DNA of 37,927 bases from contig BQKZ01002490.1 in the NCBI GenBank assembly GCA_036244855.1, positions 34,457-72,383 of the forward strand. The letters are read 5' to 3'. Below the pieces are notes generated by a model. The model worked only from the letters and a program-made list of their open reading frames with translations, was not told where the DNA came from and did no database searches. The translations under genes and the position numbers were made by a program. Source of the stretch: Temnopleurus reevesii. Taxonomy: Eukaryota; Echinodermata; Echinoidea; Temnopleuroida; Temnopleuridae. Below are positions 10,996-23,585 of the stretch, one piece after another (the first letter of the stretch is position 1; each line of letters starts with the position of its first letter).

Positions 10996-12260
10996 CTGTT
11001 TTGAAAATAGAAGAGGAAATCATATGAAGAGAGAATTTTTAAGTATATTTATTGACAGCTCAACACTTAACCAAATCTGAATTGGAAAGGCTGATAAATT
11101 CTTTAAATGGACCTTACATCCCCATCCCTATCCCTATGTAATATCCATCTTAATTTCTGAGACATATCAATAATATAATTAATCATATTTTTTATTGTGC
11201 ATTTTGGGGGTAAAGAAAACGTATCAGATTCTGCATGAGCTATCTATTCAGGCTGTTAGGAGATACTGAAACTAATGATCCACTGATTGCATAGTTACTA
11301 AATGACTGTAGTGTTTTTGGCAGCCTAGGTATTCTACAAAAATACTGGCACTCAAAACAAAAACATTTCTAAGCCAATAGAGCTGGTCAGCTTCCCACAA
11401 TAGAAACTTGGCCTATTAATTGATTAGGAAACTACAATATACCGGAGAGTTGACTCTAGTAATAAGGATGTACATGTCATTCACATCGTATTCACTGTGC
11501 TTTTAATTGTACAGTTATAATGCCATACACTAGGGCCTGTTGAGAACTTTATTACCAAGATTAATTTGAAATACTATTCCATAATGATTAGAAATTGATG
11601 CCAAGTTCTGTCCTTAGGTTTTGCTTTTAAAAATAGCTTAATCATTCCCTCCCCAAAGATGTCTCCATTGGGAATGAAATGTTAAAAATATTGTCAGCCA
11701 GCCATCATTTGTGAACTTTAAAATATGCATGATCTTCAAATTCCTTCTTTCGGCAATGCTTATAAACCATTTGTAATCAGTCCACTCAAATCCTTGTCTA
11801 TGTTTTCCCATGAATCTGAGCACACGACTGTAGAAGCCAACATTTTAGCCTGCATAAATTTTAGGGAATTCACTGAATTTCAGACACATACTAGCAACTT
11901 GTGATTTTCACGTTTTGAATGATAGTACACAGGTCTATCGGCATTATTCTGAGTGGAAATTTGATCAAATTCATGTTCATGAAATTTCCCAAAATAAAAT
12001 CCCTGTGAAAATTTCAGCTTTCACAGTATTTTACCTTAGAATTCTTTTAAATACACAAACGCATATTTACTGGTGTAAGTATTTTTTAACACTATATTCT
12101 TTTCAGGTTTTGAAAATCATCACTGCACTTATATTTGTAGTGTAGCTATTGTGCTTGTCCAATGTGTATAAACATCAGGCTACTCAACAAATGACTGAGT
12201 AGTTGATCACTCGAACCACAAGAAGGGTGTGTAGGAGAGTGTATCTTGTTTTCCCCTTAA

Positions 12261-12774
12261 AGCCCAAGTACAGTTTTGGTAAAAGCGAATATTTTTATTG
12301 CCAAATTTTGTCTTCAAATCTATATAAAATGAAACATTATATCATGAACATGATGTACAAAAGATTTTTCGAAAAATGAACAAGTTTTGGAAAAGTTATA
12401 ACCTAAAATGTGCAAAATATTTCAGCGTCGTGTCCCCCGACGCTAATTCTATATTTTCTTTCTTGATAAAGGACAACTTCTCATGCACAGAATTGGATGA
12501 AAATTTCAGAATTTATTCTTTGTGTATTCCTTTTTATCATGCGTTAATCAAATCTTGGAAATGATTTTGTGTATGCCCGATAAGAAGCAACATATTGTTA
12601 TAACCAAGAGAGGGCGCTAAATACGATTTAACGGTCAAATTCAAATTTTCAAAAGAATTCGCTCGTAGAAAAATATGCTATCGTCTTAAAAAAATGTGCA
12701 TAAAATATTACATGTCAAGGTAAATATCCCCCAAATTCACACTTCTTAATCTTTACCAAAACTATACTTGGGCT
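12261..12774. mobile_element. TTAA-flanked TIR element, family member B
   Basis: The ends AGCCCAAGTACAGTTTTGGT and complement lie between TTAA copies at 12257-12260 and 12775-12778. It is 514 bp long. The interior matches member A at 9463-9958, including TTCTTGATAAAGGAC, TTGGATGAAAATTTCAGAAT and CCAAGAGAGGGCGCTAAAT-type sequence. It has no coding capacity. Confidence 0.85.
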
Positions 12775-12818
12775 TTAACATTCTCAATGGTCCATAAATG
12801 CCGGCAGTGATTACTAAA

Positions 12819-12925
12819 ATCCACGTGCAGGAGGCTACTTCAATGTCCCTATACTACTTTATCTGAGTCAANATCCACGTGCAGGAGGCTACTTCAATGT
12901 CCCTATACTACTTTATCTGAGTCAA
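12819..12925. repeat. Exact 53-bp direct repeat around a single N
   Basis: Positions 12819-12871 and 12873-12925 are identical, starting ATCCACGTGCAGGAGGCTAC, with only the N at 12872 between. This looks like an unmerged contig overlap rather than a biological duplication. Confidence 0.95.
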
Positions 12926-13807
12926 CAATCAGCACCTACTTGGGATTGAATGGTATGAGTCAGTGCCCTTAATATTCTAATGCTTTGAGGGAAATCAATT
13001 GTTTCCTTGCTTCAAAATAGCTCTGCAATAACGCAGATAATGCCTAACAATCGGCGAATGATGCCTCTTTAAAAGGGGTGAAATTAATTAGCGCTTAAAA
13101 TGTTGAGAGACTTACAATAATGGGTAAATCAAATTAATCTTTATAGATCCAACAATTTAACAAAGGTCAAACTTATTAAGACAACACAAGCATGAGACCC
13201 CCCCCCCCCCCTTCAGCAAAATTTATTTTAGCACAAATGTTTATTTATTAATTAGTAAGGCTCGAATAGGAAATTAATTTGATCTGTCAAGCTGTGCATA
13301 AGAAAATAAAGTGTTATAAATTGCAATTGCCATTATGCCAGTGCAGAAACTTTACTTGTTTCAAGGAGTTACCACAAGTCTAGAGAATTTGTTTTCAAAG
13401 AAGCTGCATCTTTTGCTAGAAATTCATAACAACGCAAAATACTTTATGAACAGACTGCTCAATTTTTGCCTAGGAGATTAAGATTCACATAATTAAGTTT
13501 TTTTTTTATGAGTTACATTATCAAACCAAGTTCCTGGGACTTAAAAAACATTCATTTGTATGTTTATGTTATTGAGGTAACAAAACCTATACAAGGAAGT
13601 CATTCCCCGAGTGTCAATATATATCAAAACTTGTTAATTATTGAGCATATGAAGGTCATAATGTATGCTTGTTTGTTTTTCCCTCTTGGAAATTCTAAGT
13701 GATATATTCACAATCCAATATGTGCACATCTTGATGAAAAAAAGAAAGTGAATATCTTTATTAATAGGCAATAATGGTAGCATTCTTCTCTTAATTATAT
13801 TCCATAC

Positions 13808-13941
13808 CGCTATTTCATTAAGCTCTTTTGTCTTAAGATGTTCGAGTGGATCAAGGAAGTTCTGCTTGACATTGAAGTCTAAACTGTCCTTTACATCTGC
13901 AAGTTGTTTGTAGCCTTCCCCAGCTTCTACTAGAGCAGAAC
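13808..13941 (-). CDS. SH3GL (EndoA): Endophilin A exon 5 (BAR helices 1-2)
   Basis: The 134-bp exon completes Gly111 and encodes 44 further residues (112-155). It starts SALVEAGEGYKQLADVKDSLD, continues with VKQNFLDPLEHL and ends KELNEIA. This matches the vertebrate segment with the motifs VKDSLD, VKQNFIDPL and a Leu-rich helix that packs in the BAR dimer core. The acceptor ends CTCTTTACAG. The donor GTATGG follows GCG and is weaker than the others. The exon joins exon 4 in phase 1 and ends in phase 0. Confidence 0.95.
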
Positions 13942-14249
13942 CTGTAAAGAGACAGTGTAAAATTTATAAAAAAAATTCAGATGTGTTCTATGCATGCATC
14001 ATATGTATACAGAGTGTGATCCGGATGGTGTTTCATTAGGATACGAAAAGCTTTAAGAACGACTGTTATCAATTCTTATGCTTAATACTCGCAATATTAT
14101 CAATCATTGAGAACAATAACTGACACCAGTCATTTCTAAAGTCGTTCATAAAATCTTCCTAATCATGGTTATAAATCACCAAATGGAAGTTTGGCACAAG
14201 TGATGTTGGGCAATTATTTTATGAACGAACATGCTCTGATGGATAATAA

Positions 14250-14540
14250 GAAAGACAAATAAAATGGGTGTTGAGGGGTCAAGACAATGAAAGAGGGTAA
14301 AAGGTATAAGGAACATAGACAGACTGGATGTTGTAGGTTTGAGAAAATGACAGCGGGAAGAGGGTGTGAGGGGAACAGACAGAGTAGGTAGAGAGGATGA
14401 AAAAAAGGAGAGAGTATATGATATGAGAGGGGCAAAGAAGTGGCCATAGAGGGGTAAAAGTTATGAAAGACGGCTGCGAGAGGGGCACACACAGAATGGG
14501 TTTAAAGGGGATAAATATGTTATAAGAGTGTAAATAACAT
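14250..14540. repeat. Purine-rich degenerate minisatellite
   Basis: Similar units meet near 14311, 14374, 14433 and 14486 (spacing about 62, 59 and 53 bp). Each joins a GAGGGG-type end to an ACA(G/C)AC-type start. The strong purine bias produces misleading open frames on the minus strand. Confidence 0.55.
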
Positions 14541-15690
14541 TTATCAGTGGCAAAAACACAGTGGATGTTGAACGTATAGTGAAGAGGTATGTCAGGAAAT
14601 TTCATTCTATGTGGTATAACAAACATGTGTATAAAAAAGTGACTCTGACGTCAGGAAGCTTAATGGAGAGGGGGTTTCAATTTCAAGATTACTTCCTGCT
14701 TAATCATGGGGTAATCAAGGCAGATCCTATTCAGCTTGTGCTTTAAAAGGTTTAAATGGTGGATTATAGTATCACTGATCCCAAACAAGAGTATTTTGGG
14801 ATACTGGCATTCAGATCATCGTCTGATTACGCTCTTGAATAAACGCGAGATTCACTGGAAAGAACTGACTGCTCTAGCCCGCTGAAGGTTCACTATATGC
14901 ATTGTTAAAGAATCAAGCCTACATAAGGTAGAGGAATAGATTGGCAACTTGGATCTAATGAAAACACACCTTCCGATACATGTAGATATTATAAAGGTCA
15001 AGCTTAAAAATTTCCCCTTAGTTTCTGCTGGGCTTCCTGAAACTTAAAGAACCCTTGAAAGATGTCTGGGGGCTCTGAATGCATCCTCCACCCTTTTATC
15101 AACTACATAGTATAGTCCTTTGAATTCAAACAGGGATGACAAATACAATGTCCAAAATATCCTCTTGACATGAGCCTGGTCATACACTGTAGGAGAGACA
15201 CTATGGAACAAGGCGCTACAAACTGAGTGGTCCGAATGCCAAAATACCCACAGGTCCCCCAAAGGACCACTCCTAAACTGCTCTGTTCAAACGGGGCTTA
15301 GATCTCTATGCAAGGCAGCATTAGACTAAAATAGAAGGTACTCTACACCGACAAGTACAGGCAATTCAAAGTTGACTGATTGCTGGTTCAATTCACTGGC
15401 TTGTGGCTCATAAAGATGTTTGTTGTGCTAACCCAGAGATATGCTTGGGTGCGAAAAAAGTGTCGATAGTAATGCACAGAGTAGAATCATGCATAGTGTC
15501 TGAGCAACTTTATGAAACACAACGATGGTTATATCGATACCAATGTGAGGTGAAGCATTGGTAACAAGCATGTCTAATCATAACTGATTGAAAAAGTCTT
15601 GTGAATACTCAATATCTAGACCTACATGTATTGCACCTTGTATGTATACAACCTGCTCATGATTGTGGTCGGCACACTATACTCTATAAA

Positions 15691-16013
15691 GGGGGTGTTG
15701 CTAAAAACTTGCAATTGATCGCAAGTTGCAGTTGATCTCGGAATGCGTCAATCAAAATCATTGTTTCACACGCGTCTTGTTAAATGCGCATATCGCGCGC
15801 GAATGGAAATGCGCGTTACAATTATTTTGTAAAGTTTCAGTTGATCTGCAGTTGATTAATTAACTGCAAATCAGTTGCAAATTGTAACACGTACATCTGT
15901 ATTTTCATCCCCACATGGCATGCGCTTTTAACAATATGCACATGAAAAAAAATCTGATTTGCGCATTGATCAACTGCAATTTGCAATCAATTCCAATTAT
16001 TGAATGACACCCC
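15691..16013. mobile_element. 323-bp MITE beside the exon 4 splice donor
   Basis: The ends GGGGGTGTTGCTAAAAACTT and the complement of AATGACACCCC form imperfect inverted repeats that continue inward as TTGCAATTGATC... and GCAGTTGATC. Internal sub-repeats of CAGTTGATC occur in both directions. Flanks are TATAAA on the left and TTAAA on the right. Its edge is 14 bp from the last base of exon 4. Confidence 0.8.
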
Positions 16014-16027
16014 TTAAATGCACCTAC

Positions 16028-16171
16028 CAAAAACTGAGTCTTCACCCAGATCCCTTCCAAACTTGAGAAAGCAGTCTCCAAGGTTTCCCTCTGGTTGAGG
16101 GTAGCGAGAATTCTTGGTCTGGCCTCGCATCTTGGACACTGTCAATGCTGTACTCAGCTTCGCTCTGGTTA
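16028..16171 (-). CDS. SH3GL (EndoA): Endophilin A exon 4 (helix 1 insert, H1I)
   Basis: The 144-bp exon encodes residues 63-110 and the first base of codon 111. It begins L-T-RAKLS, runs through VSKMRGQTKNSRYPQPEGN and ends LKFGRDLGEDSVF. This region contains the endophilin-specific insert that projects from the concave BAR face and inserts into the bilayer. Ala66, a key insert residue in mammalian A1, is kept; position 63 is Leu and position 70 is Thr. The acceptor is TTTCCATAG followed by TAACC. This choice is fixed by phase, because using the later AG would create a stop. The donor is GTAGGT. A MITE begins 14 bp inside the following intron. Confidence 0.95.
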
Positions 16172-17592
16172 CTATGGAAACAGAAATGAAGAGAAATAAA
16201 CAACAATTTAGTAGATATGATGTAATATGATGTGTGATGAATAGTTCTATGCAATCAAATCTGATAGGGGGAGGCTTCTCATTTCACATCAGTAGGCCTA
16301 GACTACATTTGGGCAGGAAATAGGAAAATATGAAATACCAATCATGTCATTATATGTGAAGTATGCAAACTGTCAAATGTTATTGTACTTAAGTCATTAT
16401 CCTCTCACATTAAAATGGTATTGGACAAGTTTCCAAAATAAAATGCATATTGCTCATTACATCACAGAACAAAATTTCAGTACAGCTATGTCAATCAAAT
16501 TTACTTAATTCAACAAATGATGAATCCTCCATTACCTTGGCATTCCCACTTTTGGGGGTACTAAATTCTGATATTTTTCCTGATTTTGAAGGATTTTATC
16601 CATTTACTTTAGGTTAATTTTATGCACTTTGGCATTATACAAATTATATTTTTTTCCTCAGATACAGCCAACCCTTTAATATTATCAACAACTAGGGATA
16701 GACAAGTTGATGGGGGAAATAACATTGTGGCTAATGAACAAATACAAGTAAATATGCACAAGTATTACCCAATATTTCTTCTTTTAAAATTTCACCAATG
16801 GTTAAGAATAATTTCATCCTACAAATGAAATACAAAACAGTAATCTTTTAAATGTTAAAATGACAGCCCTGACTACATGTACAGCGTACAATACTGGAAG
16901 AGTCAAATGCATGAAGGCTTGGTATTTACAAACAAACAAACATTTGTCCATACCCTACAATTGTCCGTCCTAATTGTATTTGATTAACAAGACCAAAGTT
17001 CATTATGTATATCCCTAAAGGCCCCTAGAAATATAGCAAGTCCAGTAATAAGCTCCATGCATACATGTAGGTCTGTCAACTCTGTGTCAAGTCAATCACT
17101 ACAAAAGCCAGGCACCGTGCAGGTTTTTTTTGTGAATTTCACTCATAATTACTTGTTATTTGATTTAAAGGTAATTGTATATATTTCGAACATTAGAAGA
17201 AAACATTGATAAAGAGAAAAATCAAGCTTTAAAGAAAACTGGAAAACAGGATTTAAACATGAAATATGGTCCTTCCATACAACACCCCCCCCCCCCAACA
17301 ATAACACAAAAATGTTAACAGAATTGAAAAAAAATATGGAGTAATAGAAAAAAATAAACTTAATCTGTAAGAACCATTTTTTAACAAAATTAGATAACAA
17401 TATAGCCAGAATGCCAGAATAAAGATCAGAAAAAAATTAGAAGACAGAGACTGTTGACTTGTCTGAAAAGGGTGCGGTATTGCGCAAATCATACACAATT
17501 AAAACAAAAATTAACAAACAAAAAAATCAGACACTTCTCAATTTGGCACATTCTGTTCAAAAGAACCTTTTTAACAGAGTTTGGTAACTTAC
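16172..17592 (-). other. Intron 3 of endophilin A
   Basis: This 1.4-kb AT-rich intron is the shortest in the gene. It contains a short C-run near 17285-17297 and nothing else I could recognise. Confidence 0.85.
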
Positions 17593-17665
17593 AGGGATTT
17601 GGCTGAAGGAACTCTGTTGTCTTGGTGATTATCTCATCAACTGCAAGGGCAGTGGTATCCACTTT
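17593..17665 (-). CDS. SH3GL (EndoA): Endophilin A exon 3 (BAR helix 1)
   Basis: The 73-bp exon encodes residues 39-62, from KVDTTALAVDE through KTTEFLQPNP, plus the first base of codon 63. This is the middle of BAR helix 1 and ends with the QPNP motif shared by all endophilins. The acceptor is T-rich and ends TTTTTCAG; the donor is GTAAGT after CCCT. The split codon is completed by exon 4 to Leu63, where mammalian A1 has Ala. Confidence 0.95.
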
Positions 17666-17800
17666 CTGAAAAATAAACAAACAAACAAGCATTAATCAGC
17701 ATGCTAAAATTATATCTCTATCGAGCAAAAATTGTATAAGCACATATTAACGAAAATGTGCAATGTGCTTAGGAACGATGAAAGTGCACATTCAGTATAT

Positions 17801-18436
17801 ACACGTCAAGTGAGGTGTGAACAAAATATCATCCATGGTAACTTGTGGGTGGAATACTGGGATGAAATATTTCTACATTATGATACGAAACAGTATCTTG
17901 ATGTATGCATACTTCCCCATTCATCCCCAACAATTGGATTAGCCAAAATTATCAATTATTCTGATAATTCTGAAAAGTGTTATTGAATCTGAAGTGTCTC
18001 TTACAATGTAATGTATGTATCAGATATTGGGAACACTTTTGCAGAGCACTTCATTGCTAGTAAACACTTCAACAATATCGAGAGGGTTTTTTTTTTCAGA
18101 AATAATGGTATATTGGGAACATTTATTGCAGAACATTTTATTGGTACATAATTGTTACACAATTGATGTTCAGATTTTTAAAAGAAATTATGAGATATTG
18201 GGAACATTATTTGCAGTACACTTCACTGCTAAGAGACACTTCAAATTCAAAAACAATTTTCAGAATTATCAAAATAATTGATAATCTTGGATAATCAGAT
18301 TGTTATGGAATGACTTGTGAAGTATGCATACATCAAGACACTGTTTCGTATCATCATAATGTAGAAATATTTCATCCCAGTATTCCACCCACAGGTTACA
18401 ATGAATGATATTTCTCACACACCTCACTTGACGTGT
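17801..18436. mobile_element. Foldback element with triplicated core, 636 bp
   Basis: The arms of roughly 115-120 bp are inverted copies. The outer ends are ACACGTCAAGTGAGGTGTG and complement, and TACTGGGATGAAATATTTCT is mirrored inside. The centre holds three related stretches of the form GATATTGGGAACA...GCAGA.CA at about 18020, 18105 and 18192. It lies 136 bp upstream of the exon 3 acceptor in the transcript. Confidence 0.8.
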
Positions 18437-18605
18437 GTGTCCTTTGGCGCCACTTCATGATCCTTGATTGAGATCAATGACCCACTTGGGTCACACTTTA
18501 CAACGTGCACGTTGATTCGGGCGCCCATTCGTTACATGGCTTCAGTTGAAGCTTCTTCCCTGATTAAATTTTTGTACACGTGCAATCTACTAGAGCTAAA
18601 TGTAC

Positions 18606-19498
18606 GTGTATTTCATGTACAGGAACAATGTATGGGTCGTGTTAGGTTGGCATAAAATTGGCTTTAGAGATACTAACATGTAATGGTGCATTTAGGCCAT
18701 ATATATATTGTGCATAATTTACTTCCTGCAGATATATCCCACTTTGTGTTTATACCTACATGTAGCTACAGAACCTACATTGAGTAGATTTGTCCTTGGG
18801 GCTAAATATGGAGAAGCAATAAAAAGTAATAATAATAATGTGTACCTGTTTTTATGTACATATACAGTAAAAATGAAAACACTATTCAAATCAAGTTAGA
18901 GTATCATATTGCTAATAGTTCTTAGCAAAACCCCATGTGCAGGACCATACATGTATAAAAATGTATGTAGACAACAATACCCAATCTTGATTTCGGAATT
19001 CAATTTCTCCCTCACTTTTCCACATTATGTTTCTATTTGTTCGCTTTCCTTACTTTGTAACGAACGAATATCCCCTCTTAAAGTGTATTTCATGTACAGG
19101 TACCATGTATGGCTTTCAAGATGCTAAAATGTAATGGCGCATTTAGGCGATATATTGTGCATAATTTACTTCTGTGCAGGTACAGTATATCCTACTCTGT
19201 GTTTAGAGTAGATTGCAGTTTGCCCTTGGGACTATATATATGGAGAAGCAATAAAAAAAGAAATAATAATGTGTACATCTCCTTTACACGTACAGTAAAA
19301 ATGAAAACACTTTTCAAATCAAGTTAGAGTATCATATTGCTAATAGTCCTTAGCAAAATCCCACAGGACCATAGAAAACAATACCCAATCTTGCTTATCG
19401 GAATTCATTTTTCCCCTCACTTCTCCACATTATGTTTCAATTTGTTTGCTTTCCTTACTTTGTAACTAACCAACATCTCCTCTTAAAACCTCATTATT
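18606..19498. repeat. Tandem duplication with 477-bp spacing
   Basis: Copy 1 (18606-19082) and copy 2 (19083-19498) both begin GTGTATTTCATGTACAGG. They share GTGCATAATTTACTTC, GGAGAAGCAATAAAAA, AAATCAAGTTAGAGTATCAT and CACATTATGTTTC. Copy 2 is shorter because of several deletions. No N separates them, so this looks like a true tandem duplication. Confidence 0.85.
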
Positions 19499-21465
19499 TG
19501 AAAGGAAAAATGTAGCATTCAGAAGGCCTTCGTGTAGGGTTCATGTATGAATATGCACTTGAGCATCAAGTCAAACTGCATCACCCATATGGAAAGATGT
19601 TGAGTGAATAAACATGAACCCCAAGCCTCTTCCTTTCTCCACCCATACAACTGTCAGAACCCTCTCATTATGTTAGATGTCACTGCCATATGGCTGATAA
19701 ATCTTATTATGTACCAGATCAAATTATGTCTACCATCGGTGCCAATCACTTTCAAAAAATACATACAGTACTCTGATAAAACAATCAATAGTAATTGTTT
19801 AATTCGGTACCAATACATGCGCAGTTGGATCAGAGATAACTATAACAAATCAATACAGTGCAACTCGTCATACTGAGGTCCTTGTGACCAGCTACAGTGT
19901 TGTAAATTACCTCTTTCAATTGTTGAAACCATTATATTAGGGTAAAAAAAATGAAAATACAATAGAATACAAAGAGATGGGTCCAAGGAAATCCCCTTGT
20001 TATTACACTGTAGTCTGTAGAATTTCTATAGGTGCTCGATCTTTTAGGTTAGACTGTACTGTGCTATATAACAAATATTGTTGACACTAATTTTCACTTT
20101 CAAGCTTTAAGCTATATTAGAGTATATTAAAAAAGAATATCATAATGAAAATAACAAAATTGTAAACAACATTTTCAGCTCATAATATTCAATGACTAAT
20201 GCAGCTGCATCATATATCAACTCCTTGTACTATAATCAATAAAAAGGAGCAGTTGGCAAAAATGTGTTATCTTGAAACATCAACTACATGAAGGTAACAA
20301 TGATCTCTTGGACTTGGATCTGGTTTATGCTACCATATGTGAACAGTGTTTATCAACTACATGTATCTATTCCAACTGGTTTTTAAATTGATGAGCTAAA
20401 TCAAAACTGATACTAACGAGGCAATTGGCAATGAGCAATCGTCTGATACAATTGCATCTCCCTGTCCCATTCATCATTAAATGCAATCCCACGGGACACC
20501 AACAGTTTCACTTGTTACAGATCAGTGATTGGCATTTCAAGTGAAATGGTTTGTTGTGCCAAGATAAATCAGGGAGCACCTCCCTGGATATTTAAACGAT
20601 CAACACAATCCAAGGTTTGCGAGTGCAATTATTGATATTCAAATCTCTTGCACTGCAATCAGCTCAAGATTCATAATCCAAAACTTGTTTTTAATAATTT
20701 GTAGTGATTTTTCATTTTTTATTTGATCATGTAAAGATACATGTAGCTACAAACGTAAGAACAATAGAACAAGCCTTAAAATCACGCACATGCACATTTC
20801 GCAAAAGATTAAAGAACAGATCTTCATTAAAATTAAAATAACATTAACCCCCTTTATATATTAAAGAGTACATTTTTACTCATTTGAGTTAAGCTACAAT
20901 TGAAGGCCTACTTTGTATAGACCAATGCAATTGAAATGAGCAGGCCTTTCTAATTTAATCTGATCATGTTTTGGTCTGAACTTCTTAAAAAGTACATTTC
21001 CAAAAATACATGTTTAGTGATAGAAGAATAAAAATTAACCATCATATAAAAGCTAATCCTCACAAGCGGTAAATATGATGTAAGATCCTATTTGGATCAT
21101 GGATCTACAGTGTACTGTAGGATGATTTCTCAATTCTATTATTAGAATTCCTTTTGTGTACACTGTCTGTATGAATAGTAAGCTTCAATTAGGATTTCCC
21201 CCTCTGAACAGGACATGCAAATACGACATTCCTGTTCATTCACCATTTACCTCATCAGTCTGTAAACATCAACAATGGATTTCTACCATAGCAGAAGAAA
21301 TGGACTGATCGAATGGGGTGTATACATGTACATGTAGGCCTATAGTTTTAGTGCCACAAAAAACTGTGTACAGCTCAGAAGGATGATAATATTTCAAGTC
21401 ATTCTTTTATAAAGTGTATGCTCCTTCTGGTTAATAAATTATAAAGAGAAGATTATACGTTGTCA

Positions 21466-22145
21466 CAACCAATTGCACACATTGAAACATGTTCAAACAA
21501 CCAAAAGGACACACAGTAACAGGAAAGTTCATGTACACATGAGTTATAAAGGATCCATTTTCCTGGATTGTGGCACAGAATGCAATTTGTATTGAATCAA
21601 ATTCATTTCTCTACTGGGATTTGGAATGAAATTGAAAAGTTATTTAGTTTCTGGTGCTCACAACATTATTCTAATTTATCTGAAGACACCAAGACCAAAT
21701 TTGTAGACATTATCTTTTGATTAAAGCGAATATCGAGTACTTGCAAAGAACTTCAATTTGGAAAAATTAATGATTAAAATAATCTTATGTTACAAACAAA
21801 GCACAACGTGACTTGTGTAGACAAGGGAAAACTAATATGATAACCTCAAACCGGTTAAAAGCNCAACTAATTGCACACATTGAAACATGTTCAAACAACC
21901 AAAAGGACACTTACAAAGGACAGTAACGGGAAGTACAAATGATCGATTACATGTATGATCAGTTTTACTGAAACTGTGGCACAGAATGCAATTTACATGT
22001 ATATTAAATTAAATTGATTCCTCTGTTGGGATTTGCAATGAACTTGAAAAAAAATAATAAGTTTCTGGTGCTCACAACATTATTCTAATTTATCTGGTAA
22101 GACACCAAGACCAAATTTGTAAATATTATCTTTTGATCAATAAAT
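21466..22145. repeat. Duplicated block around the N at 21863
   Basis: Positions 21466-21725 and 21864-22145 are diverged copies (CAACYAATTGCACACATTG at the start, TTTCTGGTGCTCACAACATT and CACCAAGACCAAATTTGTA inside). Differences include small indels. The second copy begins directly at the N. Confidence 0.85.
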
Positions 22146-23585
22146 GCCGAAACCGTTTTGAATCATAGTGCCTCAAGGGTTTTAAGCCAATTCCACAGTC
22201 CTCAAATAAAAGTTTCAACGATGTACTTCATACACGTATCTTCTGTTACAATTACCACTTTCTTTGAAAAAGGTGTGTAAAATATTCCTGTATTTCATAC
22301 ATGTACCTCCATACTCAAAGTCTCACTCTTTAGACAGTCATGTTCATGTGACTGGGAGTGGTATTGCAGGAACTGCGTAACATTTTTAAAAGTGTGGGGG
22401 CTGAGGATTAACATTTTTCCACATACATGTACTCCCATATGTAGGCTTGCATATTATGTAAAAAACTGAAAAACACTCTAATGCAAAGACCTATCTTTTT
22501 GTATATCCCAAAAAATTGTGCTCATTACATGTACATAGAGGTTTGGCCAAAAATAAGTTGAAAATATGAATTACAAAGTGTCTGAGAATTGGCATCCCTG
22601 TACAATAAAAATCAGCAGATAATTCAAACTCAATTTCTGTCATAGTACGTAAAGTCACTCACTGAAAATAATCAGAAAACAGATCAAAACATATTAAATA
22701 GGAAGAAGTGGCATTAAATAGAATGTCAACAGTGCATCATTTAATAATTTACTGGCAAAAAAATGTTTACAGTGTATCTCCCAAGAGGATTTCCTTCAAT
22801 GAATGTGAATTTGATACAGAAATTGATGATAATCTTTTTTCAAGTGCTGACACTCACCTCGGAAGGAACAGGGGATGACTAATATCTGGTAGACCATGGA
22901 CCATCCGTAAACATACTACGTGTGGGTCACATTTTATGACAAATCTGCTTAAACCTCAATCTTTCTTATTTAGATACATATATTGTACAGGTAGTATTGT
23001 ACATTGTGTCACAAATCATATGGTTAAATTTACATACACGTATATTAAGCCAATGTTTTTTAATGCAGATATGTTCACATTTTCACATTTTAGCTCTTTG
23101 ACAGTGTTTGTATGCATATGAATATTACCAGGTGGAAATTTTCATGGTCAATGCTACGTTCTTCGTGCGAAATTCGCATGAAAATAAAAGCACTGCAAAA
23201 AATTCAGCTTGATAATTGTATGTGGTTGATTTTTTACACATGTATTACAGCTATTAAACACAAAATGATTAGACGACATAAGAATTTTGAAGTCATTCGA
23301 CTTTCTGCAAGCTTTGTATTTGTTTTTTTTTTTTAGTTTGTCTTAATCATAAAACTATTCTATTGGTATGTCATTACATCTACATGTAACTCATTAAAAA
23401 AAACACAGTATGGTACTGCGTTCTGAGGCTTATGCATAGTCACTACAGTTATTCGCACAATAAATGCAATGATACATGTACAATACATGTACATGCATTT
23501 AAATGATGTCATTACAATCATGTCATTAGAATCAAGAGCAATTAAATGGTTCAGGGAGCACATGCTTCCTTGTGATTTCCTTCCC

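Larger units (their letters stand above)
10996..13807 (-). other. Intron 5 of endophilin A
   Basis: This 2.8-kb intron contains the TTAA-flanked element at 12261-12774, the exact 53-bp repeat around the N at 12872 and a C-run near 13198-13212. Positions 10996-12256 hold nothing recognisable. Confidence 0.85.
13942..16027 (-). other. Intron 4 of endophilin A
   Basis: This 2.1-kb intron holds a purine-rich degenerate minisatellite (about 14250-14540) and a MITE (15691-16013) lying next to the exon 4 donor. Positions 14540-15690 hold no clear feature. Confidence 0.85.

Noticed and set aside
14214..14626. Overlapping minus-strand open frames of 92 and 115 residues
   Set aside because: They come from the purine-rich minisatellite, which is pyrimidine-rich and stop-poor on the complement.
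17732..18281. Plus-strand open frames of 84 and 88 residues
   Set aside because: They overlap the foldback element 17801-18436 and its internal triplication and show no protein similarity.
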